A stretch of 64,000 bases of DNA from Phaseolus vulgaris (taxonomy: Eukaryota; Streptophyta; Magnoliopsida; Fabales; Fabaceae). Within the stretch, counting starts at the first letter, position 1; each line of letters opens with the position of its first letter. Under the pieces are notes generated by a model. The model was not told where the DNA came from. It did no database searches and was given only the letters and a program-made list of their open reading frames with translations. The position numbers were made by a program, and so were the translations under genes. The DNA is taken from the NCBI RefSeq assembly GCF_000499845.2, contig NC_023759.2:48830172-48894171 (forward strand), given 5' to 3'. This document shows positions 48,601-61,227 of the stretch, piece by piece.

Positions 48601-50334
48601 CAGACAATGGACAATTCACAGGAAATGCACTTTTAGACAACAAATTAGCAAGGTCTTCAAAGACATTACTGCAAGTTATGTCACAGTCAAAGTTAGCATA
48701 CATATCTACCATAAATGTCTTTTGCCTGCAAAAGTCAACAAGGGCCTCCATTGCTACCTCTTGCTGCTGGTATGAAGCTCCATATCTGCTTTGTGCAAGT
48801 CTTAAAATGACACAAGAAAAAAATGCTTCTAGCTGTAATTTGAGCTCTGTACGAAGATGATGATACAGATTGAGAACAATGCTACAAACCATCGAAAGTA
48901 TAAGGGGACTCATTGACAAACCAAATTGCATCAGATTATGAAACAATTCATCCTGAATTAAGCTCAGCAACCTTGGGTGACGACAAATAGAAGGTCCTCC
49001 AAGTTCTATTGCGGAATTAATAAGAGTTAAGGCAAAGAGAGGCACATCTTCATCAAATGCTAGCGTGTTTGATCTAGGACCCATTCCCGTATGCTCAACA
49101 ACATTTAGCAAAGAACACAAAAAGTGAAATATTTCCACCATGCAAGGAACGGCATATGGTTCAGTCATGAGATGCATGTCATACGGTACACCATCCTTGC
49201 AACTAATAGTTATGGCTGTGTTTTCATCCATCACAGTTGCTTTCACAACACTCGAAACATTAGGAGCGGAGTTTGAAGATAATGACTGATTATCATATTC
49301 AGAACTCATGCTGCCATTCTCCAATTGTCTACTTCCAAATGCATAGTCATTATCCAAACCTCCAGTCTGCAAGAATAGTGGCCAAATACAAAAATTCATA
49401 TAGATGGTATAAATATGAAATTCTTGATGACCAAACTGTTAACTCTAGGAAATAAATACTAAGAAAAGGATCACCCTCTCCCCCACCCCAATTCCACTTT
49501 GTATGAATTTTTGAATTTTTTTTCCCCAAAAGCTAAAACAATAATCATGGGAAAAAATATAGCCTTTGAAAGTTGGTAGCAGGATTCTCATACCTCCTGT
49601 TTCAAGTTAGTGCTTCCATTAACCAGTGCATGGTCAGTATTGCCAACATCTTGAAGGTGAGAGAAAATACACCTTACAAGTTCATGCATTGTGTATCGTG
49701 CTATCTGCTGCAACAACTCGCCTTTACTTCCTGCTTGATGAACAATCCGGAAACAAGTATTCACTATGGTGCAAACATGTTGATTACTCAGCATTATAGA
49801 TGCTTTACTTTTCATACAAGCTAGGAGAACTTGTAGTATCTTCATTAAAACAACTTCTTCTGAAGAAGGATCAATGACCTCAAATCTGCAGCTAGTGACA
49901 GCATCAACCACCAAGTGCATGGCATCCTCAACATTGACAGTATTTTGATCGATCACATCAAGAGTCAAGATCTTGTAGACAGATGACAAAGCAACACCAG
50001 TAATTGGGGCACCAGTTTCATCAGATCTAATTACATCTAAAAATGGCTGTAGATACAAGGCAGGGTTGATAGCTTGCCACTGATGGTGGTGCCATGAAAA
50101 GATTTGTCTTCTCACTGTCTTGAAAGACTGAATGAGAGAGTGTTCCAGCTGATCATCACCTGACATATAACGGCCTCCCCATCTGACATTTCTCCTCATC
50201 ACCGCCAAAACAGCACCAATTTCTGAATTGATCATGCATGCCAAAGTTGTTTTGTCAGGGTAGGCAGCATCACATTCCTCAGGTTCCTCCTCCTCTATTG
50301 CATTGATACCAGCTTGCAGCTTCAGACGTCCCAT
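45686..50334 (-). CDS. GNOM: GNOM-type ARF guanine-nucleotide exchange factor (GBF class)
   Basis: Two coding exons, 49594-50334 and 45686-49366, join in phase 0 to 1473 residues (Arabidopsis GNOM has 1451). The start MGRLKLQAGINAIEEEEPEE matches GNOM. The N-terminal DCB domain includes LAVMRRNVRWGGRYMSGDDQ and PFLDVIRSDETGAPI. The HUS region includes NSAIELGG, and the Sec7 domain spans about 562-750 with the catalytic Glu at 664 (FRLPGESQKIHRVLEAFSER) and YSMIMLNTDQHN. The HDS domains follow to the C-terminus. Residue 702 (codon 48002-48004) is Met, aligned with GNOM Met696, so brefeldin-A sensitivity is predicted. GNOM activates ARF GTPases at Golgi/TGN membranes and supports PIN recycling and auxin-dependent polarity. 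It forms a head-to-tail pair with the paralog about 3.3 kb upstream. A 5' UTR intron is likely (donor near 51356). Confidence 0.95.
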
Positions 50335-50392
50335 TTTTTCAATACTCTTTGAAGGGCAGCGCAAGGATCTGATAGATTTTCAACGGGGTTTT
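50335..50392 (-). other. Putative 5' UTR part of the GNOM coding exon
   Basis: A TTATTAG acceptor-like site precedes AAAACCCCGTTG on the minus strand at about 50392-50393, and the sequence then runs to the ATG at 50334. Inferred end of the leader intron. Confidence 0.4.
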
Positions 50393-51356
50393 CTAATAAG
50401 TACAAAAAAAACCAATAAATATAACCAATCAGAACTTCCACAACCCAAATAACTAAAAAGAGTTGTGTTATAGCACTCTGACTAGTATGGTAACCAAGAC
50501 GAGTTGCCAAGTAATTACTGAATAAGGGCCTGTTTAAATAAACCTTTTCATAAACACTCATGAGAGAAGAAAACAAGAAATTAAAATGAAGAAGTTTCTT
50601 CCAAAAGCTAACTTAGTTTATGCACAAGCCAGTATTGTAAAACAATCTTATATTAACTTCTACAGAAGTTGATTTGAATTATGCATAAGTTCATTTTAGC
50701 TTACAAGAAAAAACTTATTTAATTTTTCTTATTTTCTTCTATAAATGTTAATGGAGAAATTTATCTAAGCAAGGCCCGAGTCTTCTGAAATACAACGAGA
50801 CAACAAAAATAACAAGTCCAGATTTCCACAAACCAAGTAATCAATAATTGTTCCAATCAAGACTGAAAGGTCCAGATTTAGTTACCAAATTATTTTGTCC
50901 TTCCAATCTTCCCACTTCCAAAACAAATAATTAAATGCTTCTCCACGATTTCTACTTTCTCCATAGAGTACTAGGAGAACCAGTAAGATATTTTTGTAGC
51001 ACTATACGACATTATTCTTAAGGGCAGCACAGAGTAATGCCCTAACTTAAATGAAGCACGAAATACAAACACAAACTGAGAACGCTTCAGATTCAATTCA
51101 GCATCACGGCATGTAAATGTCTAACACACAAGGTAACCCTACCCTATGGTAAGTATAAAATATTAGTATACATACACAAATCCTAATTCCCAAGTATGCA
51201 CATGTGCAAGAGTTCAACTACTCAAAATGAAAGTGCAGAAGAAGAAGATCCGATGCGATCCAGCATTTTCATTCAAGCAATTTGAGATGAAATTCGACGC
51301 AACTGAAAGAATGGCGAAATTGCAACATCCTGCGAAAGCAAAAAAATCACACTCAC

Positions 51357-51480
51357 CTGTTACTCTCTGCGAATCGGAAAGTTGCGAGGCGTTGCTTTGT
51401 TCGGCGATTCAACGGAAAAGTTGACGGAACTCCGTACTGCTACTGATCCTCATCGGAATCTTCGATCTTCTATTCTTTAC
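51357..51480 (-). other. Putative first, non-coding exon of the GNOM gene
   Basis: A strong donor (AACAG then GTGAGTGTG) lies at 51356-51357 on the minus strand, preceded by CT-rich, GC-richer sequence typical of a plant 5' UTR. Joining it to the acceptor near 50393 gives a leader intron of about 960 bp, a common arrangement in GNOM genes. The transcription start is not defined. Confidence 0.5.
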
Positions 51481-51966
51481 TGCGTCTCTCTGTAAACTAG
51501 TTTGAAAAAGAAAAGAAAGGAAAAGAAAATGACTCGAAAAACTAAGGAAATTTTATTTATTTATTATTATCGTGCTGTAATAATAATAAGTAAATATTAA
51601 ATATTATTTTATAATCATATCAGTATCCGTTAACTTTCTCATGATTCATTTTTATCAGTTTAACTTGAAACTGGTAAATGTTATTTATAAATTTTATACT
51701 GTAAACAAGTCTATCTAATTTTAAATTTAATTTTAATTTAAGGAAAATCATAGTAATTATCTTCCACAAAAATTTGACAGTGAAAACGTACACGGAAAAT
51801 TGCCACATTTTTTCTTTAAAAAATAATTTATCAGTATTGTATGTTAATATATGGAAGATGAATAAATAACATCACTAAAAGTAAAAATGGTAGGATAATA
51901 TCCTATAAAATTTAAATAAGCTAGACATCTCTCTTTTAATAGTCTTTAATTACGTCATAACAAGTT

Positions 51967-52000
51967 ATATTATATTATATTATATTATATTATATATATA
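51967..52000. repeat. ATATT-type pentanucleotide microsatellite
   Basis: About five TATAT-type units of 5 bp running into TATATATA. Confidence 0.85.
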
Positions 52001-52058
52001 ATTTACATTATTGTCATTTTAGTTTACAAAATAATATATTTTTTATTAGAATTTTCAA

Positions 52059-52082
52059 ATATATATATATATATATATATAT
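52059..52082. repeat. (AT)n microsatellite
   Basis: Alternating AT, about 24 bp. Confidence 0.9.
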
Positions 52083-52540
52083 TTAAAACAAAACAATCAA
52101 AAGAAAATTAAAAATTTCAATTAAAAGTAAACTAAAAACTCTAAAGTTGGTCGTTTCTTTTTGTATATTATTTTCACTTTTCTCCATATATACAACAACA
52201 TCTCTCCATATATACAACATCAGAAATTATAAGAAACTAATACAATTATATTATGAGAGTGAAATTAATACATTTTTTTTGAAAAAGAAATATGTTTTAA
52301 AATGAATAGTATTATGTTAACTCTTGAAAGACTTTATTAAAATAAATTTTAAATTAAAAAAGATTAATAAATTGTAAAATATTATTTTAATGATCGTATA
52401 CCAAATTTTAAGTGAACATTCATAAATTTGCAGTCTTATTATTTAGGTACACTTATACTTCTAAAAGTATATTTATATACAATTTATATAATTGATAAAG
52501 GACTAATCACATGAAACTTTATATACTTAATTTATTTAGG

Positions 52541-52902
52541 GAGTTTCTTCCTGCACCCTCACATTTTTCTTCATGTACCCTACATTCTTTTGAAATACCA
52601 AAAATATCCTTTCACAGTTTTGGGTAATTCTGGAATATGGGTTTGTAAGCAAAAATGTTTCTGAAATAGAGATTCTGGAAGCAAAGGGTATTTCCGAATT
52701 AGGAAATCCATAAGATAAAAAATCATTCCTAAATATCCTTTCAGAAACACATTTTGTTTTTAATAAAATATATTCCAAAAATATGTTCCGAAAATATTTC
52801 AGAAAGAACAATTCAGAAGTCATTTTTAAAAGAGTTAAAATAGTCTTCTTCGAGAATGATGGGGTGCAGGAAGAAATTTGTTAGGGTGCAGAAAGAAACA
52901 GC
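52541..52902. mobile_element. MITE-like element, family C (best-preserved ends)
   Basis: Left end GAGTTTCTTCCTGCACCCTC. The right end has two motifs, GGGTGCAGGAAGAAA and AGGGTGCAGAAAGAAAC, the reverse complements of the left end. Internal TTCTGGAA/TTCCGAA/TTCAGAA motifs occur. About 360 bp, non-coding. It lies between the two GNOM paralogs. Confidence 0.65.
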
Positions 52903-53592
52903 CATTTATTTAATGTAAACTTTTAACCTGTGTTTAATGATGAAATTCAATCTCCATAAACAACTATTTAATGGGTTAAAAACCTGTGTTTCTTGGTTCT
53001 ACAAAAAAAATAAGATTTTTCAAAGGGAATACATTGAACAGCAGCAAATTAATTTTGCTTAAACCAAAATCCATTTTACCCTCTTTATAAACAGAACTTG
53101 GTCTACAACAACACTTGCTCCTAAGTATATGGTAATCTTAATATGTGTGTATACATTTATGATCATCTAAAAAAATGTGTTGTTTACATCACTAACATAC
53201 AGAGTAAATACATGTCCAAGCCAATACAAAAAGAGATAATTTTGAGTTCTGTACAACCTACAAAGACAATACTGATGCTTCATAGTTTCAGTGACTCTGT
53301 GTAGTATAACATATCTCCAACCAAAAGTTTCATCTGTATACAGTAAGAAGAGTCCCTGAGGCAATTATGAGAAAGAGAGAAGACCAAATAACAGGCAACT
53401 TCACTTCATGAATAGCCTGACCAAACTGCTCCAACCACATTAATAATGGCATACACTGCAAAATCAGCTATAACACCCTCACAACCTCAAGATACAAAAA
53501 TGAAAATTTATCAAGGTTAGACTAATATTGTTGGGGTGTTCACAGGGACACAGAAAAGCCAATTCAGGTTGCTTAGGCACTGTCAGGTAGAA
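52903..53592. other. Spacer and 3' flank of the second GNOM-type gene
   Basis: Probably holds the 3' UTR of the minus-strand gene that stops at 53593. No other feature recognised. Confidence 0.45.
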
Positions 53593-56500
53593 TTAACTGA
53601 TCTCAACTCCTTGGCCATCTTTTTCATTTGAAGGATCAGAAATGTTTGCATCAGGTCCCAAACTTTCAACTGCTTTAACCTGTTTGTGTTGTAGCTGCTC
53701 TGGATCTTGCTCAGGAAACACCACAGAGTGCAATGAGGGAGCAATATTCTTCATGTATAGCCATGTCACTTCCCACAAACTATTTTCTCCCGAACCATTA
53801 TTAGTCTGCACTAGTATGCCCCGAGATTTCATAACAAGCAAAGTGTTCTTCAGAAGCTCAGGCACAAGCACTTGAAGCTTCTCACTTCTTCTTCCTTTAA
53901 ATTTCATCTTCGCACACTTTTCCATACAGCTTAGCATACCCTCCCATAGTTCGCAGAAGGCCGCCAATTGTGATAGTTCTTGGAGTAACTGAAGGAAAAC
54001 TTCAGACATAAGCTTCAAGGCAATAACAAGTGTTCCTTCCATGTTTGGGTACACCTTTTGAGAATGTGACTCCGCAATTTCAAGCAGGTCTTCGAGCACA
54101 ATGAAGATCACTTTATCAAAACATGTCAACCACAAATCACACGGGAGGTGAGTCCCAACAGCTCCTTTTAAGCACTTCTGTAAAGATAACAATGCATGGT
54201 TTCTAACCTCCTCTCTCTGGTCCAAACATACTTTCCCCAGTCCCTGAACTAGCCTAAACCACATTTCCCCAATATCCTGTAACATCTTTTCCACTTCCTC
54301 TTCTTTCGCAGCTTTCTTAGCATTACTCGACCATCTTTCTAAGGAATTGACAGAACTTACCATAAGATCCAGTGCAATTATAGATCGATCTACCTGCCCC
54401 ACACGAGACTCGGCAAACTGTCTCGCAGCATCAACACATAGGATGTAATTAGCAGGGAGCAAGTGAGCTCCATCAGACATAATGAACAACAGTGCATCAA
54501 ATCCAGCCTCAGATGATTCCAGGTGTCTAGAAGTAATTGAGAGCAGAGCAGTAATAGTCCACCATCCAGACTGAGATCTAATATGAGAAGCATTTGCCTT
54601 CACAAGGAAACCGACTTCTTGTGTAATCTGCTCATAATATGCATCTGCAACTAGTGCATCAAGCTTTAAGACTAGTTGCAGGGACTTCAAAAGTTCATCA
54701 GTAATGTTCTCTTTGTAGGGAAGTAAGCGGTGGCAAATTCTAAGAAGTCCAAAAATAGCCTTTTCTACCAGAGCACAAGGCATCACAGTTGACTGAATAA
54801 TATTGGATATGTGATCATAAACACCCTTCCAAAGAAGTATAACTCTATCCCTGTTATTCAGAGTGATTGCCACCAATAACTCCAGGCAGAAAACTGAAGA
54901 CTCTTCATCCTCAGACATTCTGTTTCCTTTCAGATGTTGAGCTCCAGCATTGATGAGTGCTCTTTCAAGATTCAATAGAGATTCAGCTTGCAGAAATTTA
55001 CTCTCAGTGAATATGCTATCAATGTGACACTTTTGAATTGCTTGTGTAGCTTGCTGATGAGCAGCCAGCTGTTCTTTTGTCGGTATTGGTCGTATCTCTT
55101 CAGAGCCAAGCGATAAGAGTTGACTAAACCTGCTAATTAATCCTGAGGATCTCTTTGGAGCACTATATTGAAGATTAGATGATAATAAAGAATTTGAGTT
55201 AGATTTTCCATGTCCAATTTCTGTAGTTACCTGTGACTCGTCAGCTGCATCACTGGCCAAGCGAGTAGGAAGGAGGCCTAACTTGTAAAATATTAAAATG
55301 CAATCAAGAATATTCCTCCACCCTGTGCGGATGTAATCACCATACCTATTTGCAATGGTGAATACTGTCTCAGTTGCAATTCTTACTTTTGTGTCATCTC
55401 CAAAGGCCAGGACAGAATCGTCAGCCGATAATGGATCCAAAACGGTAACGAACTTACAGAGGCACACAACCAGATCATCAAGTACATTTTCAAGATGATA
55501 GTAGGCTGATATCTTAGCAGCAACTAAGAATCCATCCATACATCTTTGATATACCTCTTTATTTTCAGCATTATCAAAAACCACAGAAATGGCAGCGATT
55601 GTTGGGCCTGACAACAACACAAACATATCATAATCTAAGTATGCTCTGGAATCCGATACAATGTATGGAGCAGTTTTATTTGCCCTGTGCGTCAGAGAAA
55701 TCCACCGACTTGGGGTCATTTCAGGAAATCCAAAGCCTGGTTCAAGAGTGGTGCGAATTTCATTCTTACAAATTGAATGGTAAATCTCTGACAGAAATTC
55801 TTGGGGCAGATCATTGCCATCATTAATACGCCTATTATTTCGGATAAAATCCTCTTCTGTCATCTTCTTTTTGACCTGCACATTATGATGATCTGTATTA
55901 AGCAATATAATTGAGTATGATAGCACGAGAGCAGCATCTTTGTTAGCTAAGATATCTGGTGATTGTTCATAATATCTCTCAGAGAAAGCTTCAAGCACCC
56001 TATGTATCTTCTGTGATTCTCCAGGAAGCCTAAAACTCTCCAAAAGTACACGCAGGGCTGTGTCTAAGGTCATATCATGGAAATCAAATGTCTTAGCAAA
56101 TTCATGAAGAACCTGAACATAGAATTCTTCATGATTTCCAAGGAAATCACCAATGAGATTCTTATCCAACCCAGCTGTGTATCTTAAAAAGCAGGCAACA
56201 CTTTTGGGATCAGGTTTGTTAGGCAAAAGATGTGCTCCTTGCAGAAACTCAAGACCTTTCTTAATATCCCGATTGAAGTGATCAGCTCCAATCATTAATT
56301 TTCTCTTTATGTACTTTCTTCGGCGGAAAAAAGGAACCCAACCATTTGGGTCAGCAAAACTGTCACACTTTTCCATCCAGAATGGTGTATACTCCTCAAA
56401 ATTTACAGGAGATTGTTCTGAACTTAAAGATCCACTACACAGTCTTTCGGCAATTCCCTGCATTACAACAATAAGACCATCTAAGGCAAGAATGTGTATG

Positions 56501-58601
56501 GAAGACAATGGATTGTTCACAGGAAATGCACTTTTGGACAACAAATTTGCAATATCTTCAAAGACATCACTGTAACTTATGTCACAGTCAAAGTTGGTAT
56601 ACATCTCCACCATGAATGTTTTTTGCCTGCAAAAATCAACAAGTGCTTCCATCACAACCTCCTGTTGCTGATATGAGGAACCATATTTGCTTTGTGCAAG
56701 CCTCAAAATTACGCAAGAAAAAAATGCTTCTAGCTGTAGTTTGAGTTCTTGACGAAGATGTTCATATAAATTGAGAACAATGCTACACACCATTGAAAGT
56801 ACAAGAGGGCTCACTGATAAACCATATTGCATAAGATTGTAGAATAATTCATCCTGAATTAAACTCAGCAGTCCTGGGTGATGGCGGAAGGATGGCCCTC
56901 CCAACTCTATGGCTGAATTAATCAAAGTTAATGCAAAAAGAGGCACATCTTCATCAAACGTCATTGTGTTTGATCTAGGATTCACTCCCATATGCTCAGT
57001 GACATTCAGCAGAGAACACAAGAAGTGAAATATTTCCACCATACAAGGAACTCCATCAGTCATGAGCTGTAATTCGTGTGGCTCAGTCTTGTTGCCACTG
57101 CTAGCAATGACTGTGTTTTCATCCACAACATTTGCTGTCACAACAGTTGCAGTACCGGAACCAGTGATTGTAGATAATGGTTGGGCATCCTGTGCAGAAT
57201 TAAGCCTCTCATTTTCCAATTCTCTGCTTGCCAAAGCATGCTCATTATTCAGTCCATTGTTCTGAAAAAATACTATATATATATCATTACTTAATTTCAA
57301 GTTTATGCATGTTCTAACTCGAAAAATTCAGTTTGTTTATGGCAGTCGAACAATTGAATGGATAATTTAGATTTGACCATACAATATTGTCATTTGAAAG
57401 ATTAATAATATAGAAGACAGCTATCTAACCCTAACTAGTAATAAAATATATGCATCAAGCAAAGATACATTGCTTCTTCCTCGACCACCCCCCACCATAT
57501 TTTATTTTATTAACATATGTTATTACAAGCATTTTTCCGTCTTTCCCTATAAGTTTCAGATAATCTACCTAGAAGATTTCTTAGTCATGTACTTGGCTTT
57601 CTTTAGTCCGTTTTAATGGAAATTGAAATTTTCACATAAATAATATACAGTAACATAAGAAAAAGTTAAGGATATTTCCCCTTTTAACAATTTCATATTT
57701 GTTAACTGAGAAAAACTTATAATTGCAAAGCAAATTTTTTTTTGTGCAAATAAGAATTTTACCCAGCACAGAATAGAAATTTCCTTTTAATTTTTGTTTC
57801 TATAACTGGCAAAATAATCGCATCAAGAAGTGTGAAATGCAACCAAAAAGGTCAAAGGAAACACAAATCTTATACCACTTGCTTTAAGGTAGCGCTCCCA
57901 TTTATGAATCCACACTTTGTGTTGTCAATATTCTGAAGGTGAGAAAATATAGACCTAACCAGTTCATGCATTGTGTACCGTGCTATTCGTTGCAACAGCT
58001 CACCTTTGGTTCCTGCTTGATGAACTATTCGGAAACAAGTATTCACTATGGTGCAAATGTGTTGGTTACTCAGCATTACAGATGCTTTACCTTTCACACA
58101 AGCTAGAAGAACTTGCAAAATCTTCATTAATACCACTTCTTCTGATCCAGGATCAGTCACTTCGAATCTGCAACTAGTGATGGAATCAACGACCAAGTGC
58201 ATGGAATCCCCTACGTTGACAGTGTGCTGATCAATCACATCTAGAGTTAAGATTTTGTAAACAGATGACAAAGCAACACCAGTAATAGGTGCACTAGTTT
58301 CATCTGATCGTATCACATCCAAAAAAGGCTGTAGATACAACGCAGGGTTGATGGTATGCCATTGATTCTGCCATGAGAAAATTTGCCTCCTCAGCGTCTT
58401 TAATGACTGAACAAGGAAGTGCTCTGATTGGTCATCATCTAACATGTAATGAACTCCCCATCTAACGTTTCTTCGCATAACTGCCAACACAGCACTAATT
58501 TCTGCATTTATCATGCATGCTATAGCAGTTTTGTTTGGATATTTCGCCTCACATTGCCCATATTGATCCTCTATCGCATTAAGATCAGTTTGCATTTGCA
58601 T
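53593..58601 (-). CDS. GNOM-like ARF-GEF paralog, predicted brefeldin-A resistant
   Basis: Two coding exons, 57876-58601 and 53593-57261, join in phase 0 to 1464 residues with the same architecture as the neighbour: DCB (LAVMRRNVRWG, PFLDVIRSDETSAPI), HUS, Sec7 (catalytic Glu 657 in FRLPGESQKIHRVLEAFSER) and HDS domains. The reading frame is open throughout, so it looks functional. Differences: Leu695 (codon TTG, 55903-55905) replaces the Met of GNOM's BFA site (YSIILLNTDHHN against YSMIMLNTDQHN), and the N-terminus lacks the first five residues. The ancestral ATG is ATA (58614-58616), and the first usable ATG is at 58599-58601, giving MQMQTDLNAIED. It is clearly more diverged than the 45.7-kb copy in the N-terminus and in the spacer after exon 1. 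Leader exons appear to lie at 59031-59087 and 59721 onward. Confidence 0.92.
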
Positions 58602-59030
58602 CTTTAGGTGTCCTATTTTTAAAAAAGGATCAGGTTCACATTTATTAAAAGAATGTTGAGAATGAGATGAACAAAAGCCCTAACAAAGACAGTGTAGAAA
58701 GAGACAATCAATACAATGAGAAGGACTCCCACGTGTTCATGACTCCAATCAAGCATCAATATTCTGTAACACAAATAATCCAAATTCAAAACAGATGCAA
58801 ATTACATACATATGAAACACAACCCAAGTACCCAGTAAAACTGTAGAGAAATTTGTCAAGGAAGAAAGGAGGAGCATGCACGGTGAATACATTAGCAGAC
58901 CATACAAACAATAAACCCGCATGCAAACACATATAGGAAGAGGCCTTGGTTCAGAGTAATGGGAACGTATCAAATATTTTCAGAGTCATACAAATACAAT
59001 AAAGAACTTATCCCAAAGAAAATGACTCAC

Positions 59031-59087
59031 TGAATTAAGCAAACTAAACAACGTTTTCAAGCCTTTCAGCAGCACAAAATGTTTGGC
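59031..59087 (-). other. Putative internal 5' UTR exon of the GNOM-like gene
   Basis: Minus strand: TTGTTGCAG acceptor, 57 bp, then a GTGAGT donor at 59025-59030. No coding content; position fits a leader exon. Confidence 0.4.
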
Positions 59088-59720
59088 CTGCAACAACAGA
59101 TCAGTAGCCGAATACATTATATCTCATTTGAAAAATTATAACCAATAGTAACCTTCTCCATCACCAAAAAAATCCAGCAATTTGATTACTATGTTTTTCA
59201 TACTTACGAAAATAACAAAATAAGTTGCTCAGGCACACTCACTCATTGAATCAGGTAGATTAGATATTGATTAATGTATATTTGGTTCCTCTCACTCAAA
59301 GTCAAATATTTCATTCGTGAGCTGAAACTTCAAAGGCGTTTTTCTCTCTGAAAGAGCACAGTTCGTAGAAACATCATATTAGTGGACACATTCAAATAGA
59401 AAAAGATCAATTCAAGACAAAAGTGAACCAGTTGAGGATGCAGATCAATCCAGATGGAACCGCAATCCAACTTTAAACCCATAACACGAAGTTGATAAAA
59501 CATTAGATCTACCATGAAATCTGACCCTTCTCATTGAACCCATTTCATAGACAATTTGATTGGCATGGTGACAATGATCAAATCAATGACACAGCCCATT
59601 TTGCATTAAACAAAATTCTACAGAAGGGTCCTTGAATCTACGTTGAAGTTTAAATTCACACACACAATGGCACCCCAGAGAAATGATGAGAAATAAAATG
59701 GAAGAAAAATTAAAACTTAC

Positions 59721-59840
59721 AGGGTAGCTTGTAAAGGGCATGAATCAAAGCTAACGGGGATCCATTGTTGGGAACGTAGAATTGGAAATCATGGATTGTG
59801 TTCTGTGTCACACTTCCTTTCTAAGAGATCCCATTGTTGC
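59721..59840 (-). other. Putative first 5' UTR exon of the GNOM-like gene
   Basis: Minus strand: a sequence of higher GC ends in CCCT followed by a GTAAGTTTT donor (59716-59720). Trinucleotide GTT/CAA repeats lie at about 59830-59860. Transcription start undefined. Confidence 0.4.
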
Positions 59841-61227
59841 TGTTGTTGTTGTTGAAGCCTTCGCTATTTCTTTCTTTTAAACAAATAAAAAACTCTCTTT
59901 TCAATTTGTTATTACTGCAACAATCTTTCTATTTTCACATTCTGACAATCTTTCATTGCATGCTGGTGAGACAGAGACCCAGCAATTAAATTTTATTACA
60001 AAATTATAAAATTACAGACAAATTATTAAATAAATAATAAGATTAAAAAAACTTTGTGATTTTTTTAATCTAATGTGAAGAATAAATATGTGAAAAAGAT
60101 GTCACTGTTACTCATGCTTCTTTTAAAAGCAATTATTTACTTTGATTAAATATGCTTGAAAATAATTTGGTAACATGATTTATTGGCCCAAAAATATAAA
60201 AATGAGTACGTGAGAAATTATGTGGTAGGTCTACAGTTATTTTCAAACACTTTTAATCTATTTAATTTATTGTATTTCTATGTTTTATTGTTTTAAAATC
60301 AGGATAATATATCTATGAAAATAGTGATATTAAATATCTCTTTTCTTTTTTTAATAAATGGTACCAGTCTTAATTATTTACTTAGAACGTGATACATTTA
60401 TTTATGTGATTTTGGTATAAATTTATATTTTATCTCTGCATTTATTTATTTATATGATTATACTACATTAAAGCATTTAAAAACTAGTTTCATCAAGGAA
60501 AGTCATATAAATAGTAATATTATTTTCATCTTAAAACCGATTAATATTTTAGTTTTCTTTTTCTTAGGTGTTAATCTTCTTGATAATTCCATTTAGGATT
60601 GTGACTTTTTTTAACTCAGTTAACTTCTTCAAAAAATGTATAACTCTTGAATACAAACTCAATTTAAAACATACTTAATAAATCAAGTTAAACTGTTTAG
60701 CTAATGTGAATATTTTTTACCATACACAATGTTTCATAGTCATATAAAATTATAACCTAATCCTAATTTTCATCATCATTCAATTTATGATTTTTGTACA
60801 CAGTTAGAAACTTTCAAACATCATTAACTTTCCTTATCTTAAATTATTATAAGAAATCAAGACAACAAAAATTATCTAATCTACAAAGTTTAAATATGAC
60901 TTTTATCAATTTAAAGATTCTAGTTATAGTTAGCAATCAGTCCAAAGTTAGGTTATCTAAGAAAATACATTTCAACAACTCTCACATGCATGTTATAGAG
61001 AAAAAAAGGAAAAAAAATGAAGAATGTGAAGAAAATAAATCTTAACCAAAATGAACAAAAGTCTTGAAGTTATATTTCCTCATAACTAGCATGCAAGATG
61101 AATTATATGGAGAAAGGTTGATTTGTCGTTGAAAAAAAATAGAAGAATAAAGAATGCCAATATTTAGAGGTGAAGGAATGTTTTTAGTTAGAGAATACAA
61201 TAATTAATGTTATAAAGCGATTGTGAT
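59841..61227. other. Promoter side and intergenic DNA, no gene recognised
   Basis: AT-rich sequence upstream of the GNOM-like gene; no open frame with recognisable similarity. Confidence 0.5.

Larger units (their letters stand above)
51481..52540. other. Promoter side of the GNOM gene; AT-rich intergenic DNA
   Basis: Contains a TATAT/ATATT pentanucleotide-like repeat at 51967-52000 and an (AT)n run at 52059-52082. No coding feature. Confidence 0.5.

Noticed and set aside
48302..48775. 157-residue plus-strand open frame inside the GNOM gene
   Set aside because: Antisense shadow of the Sec7/HUS coding region.
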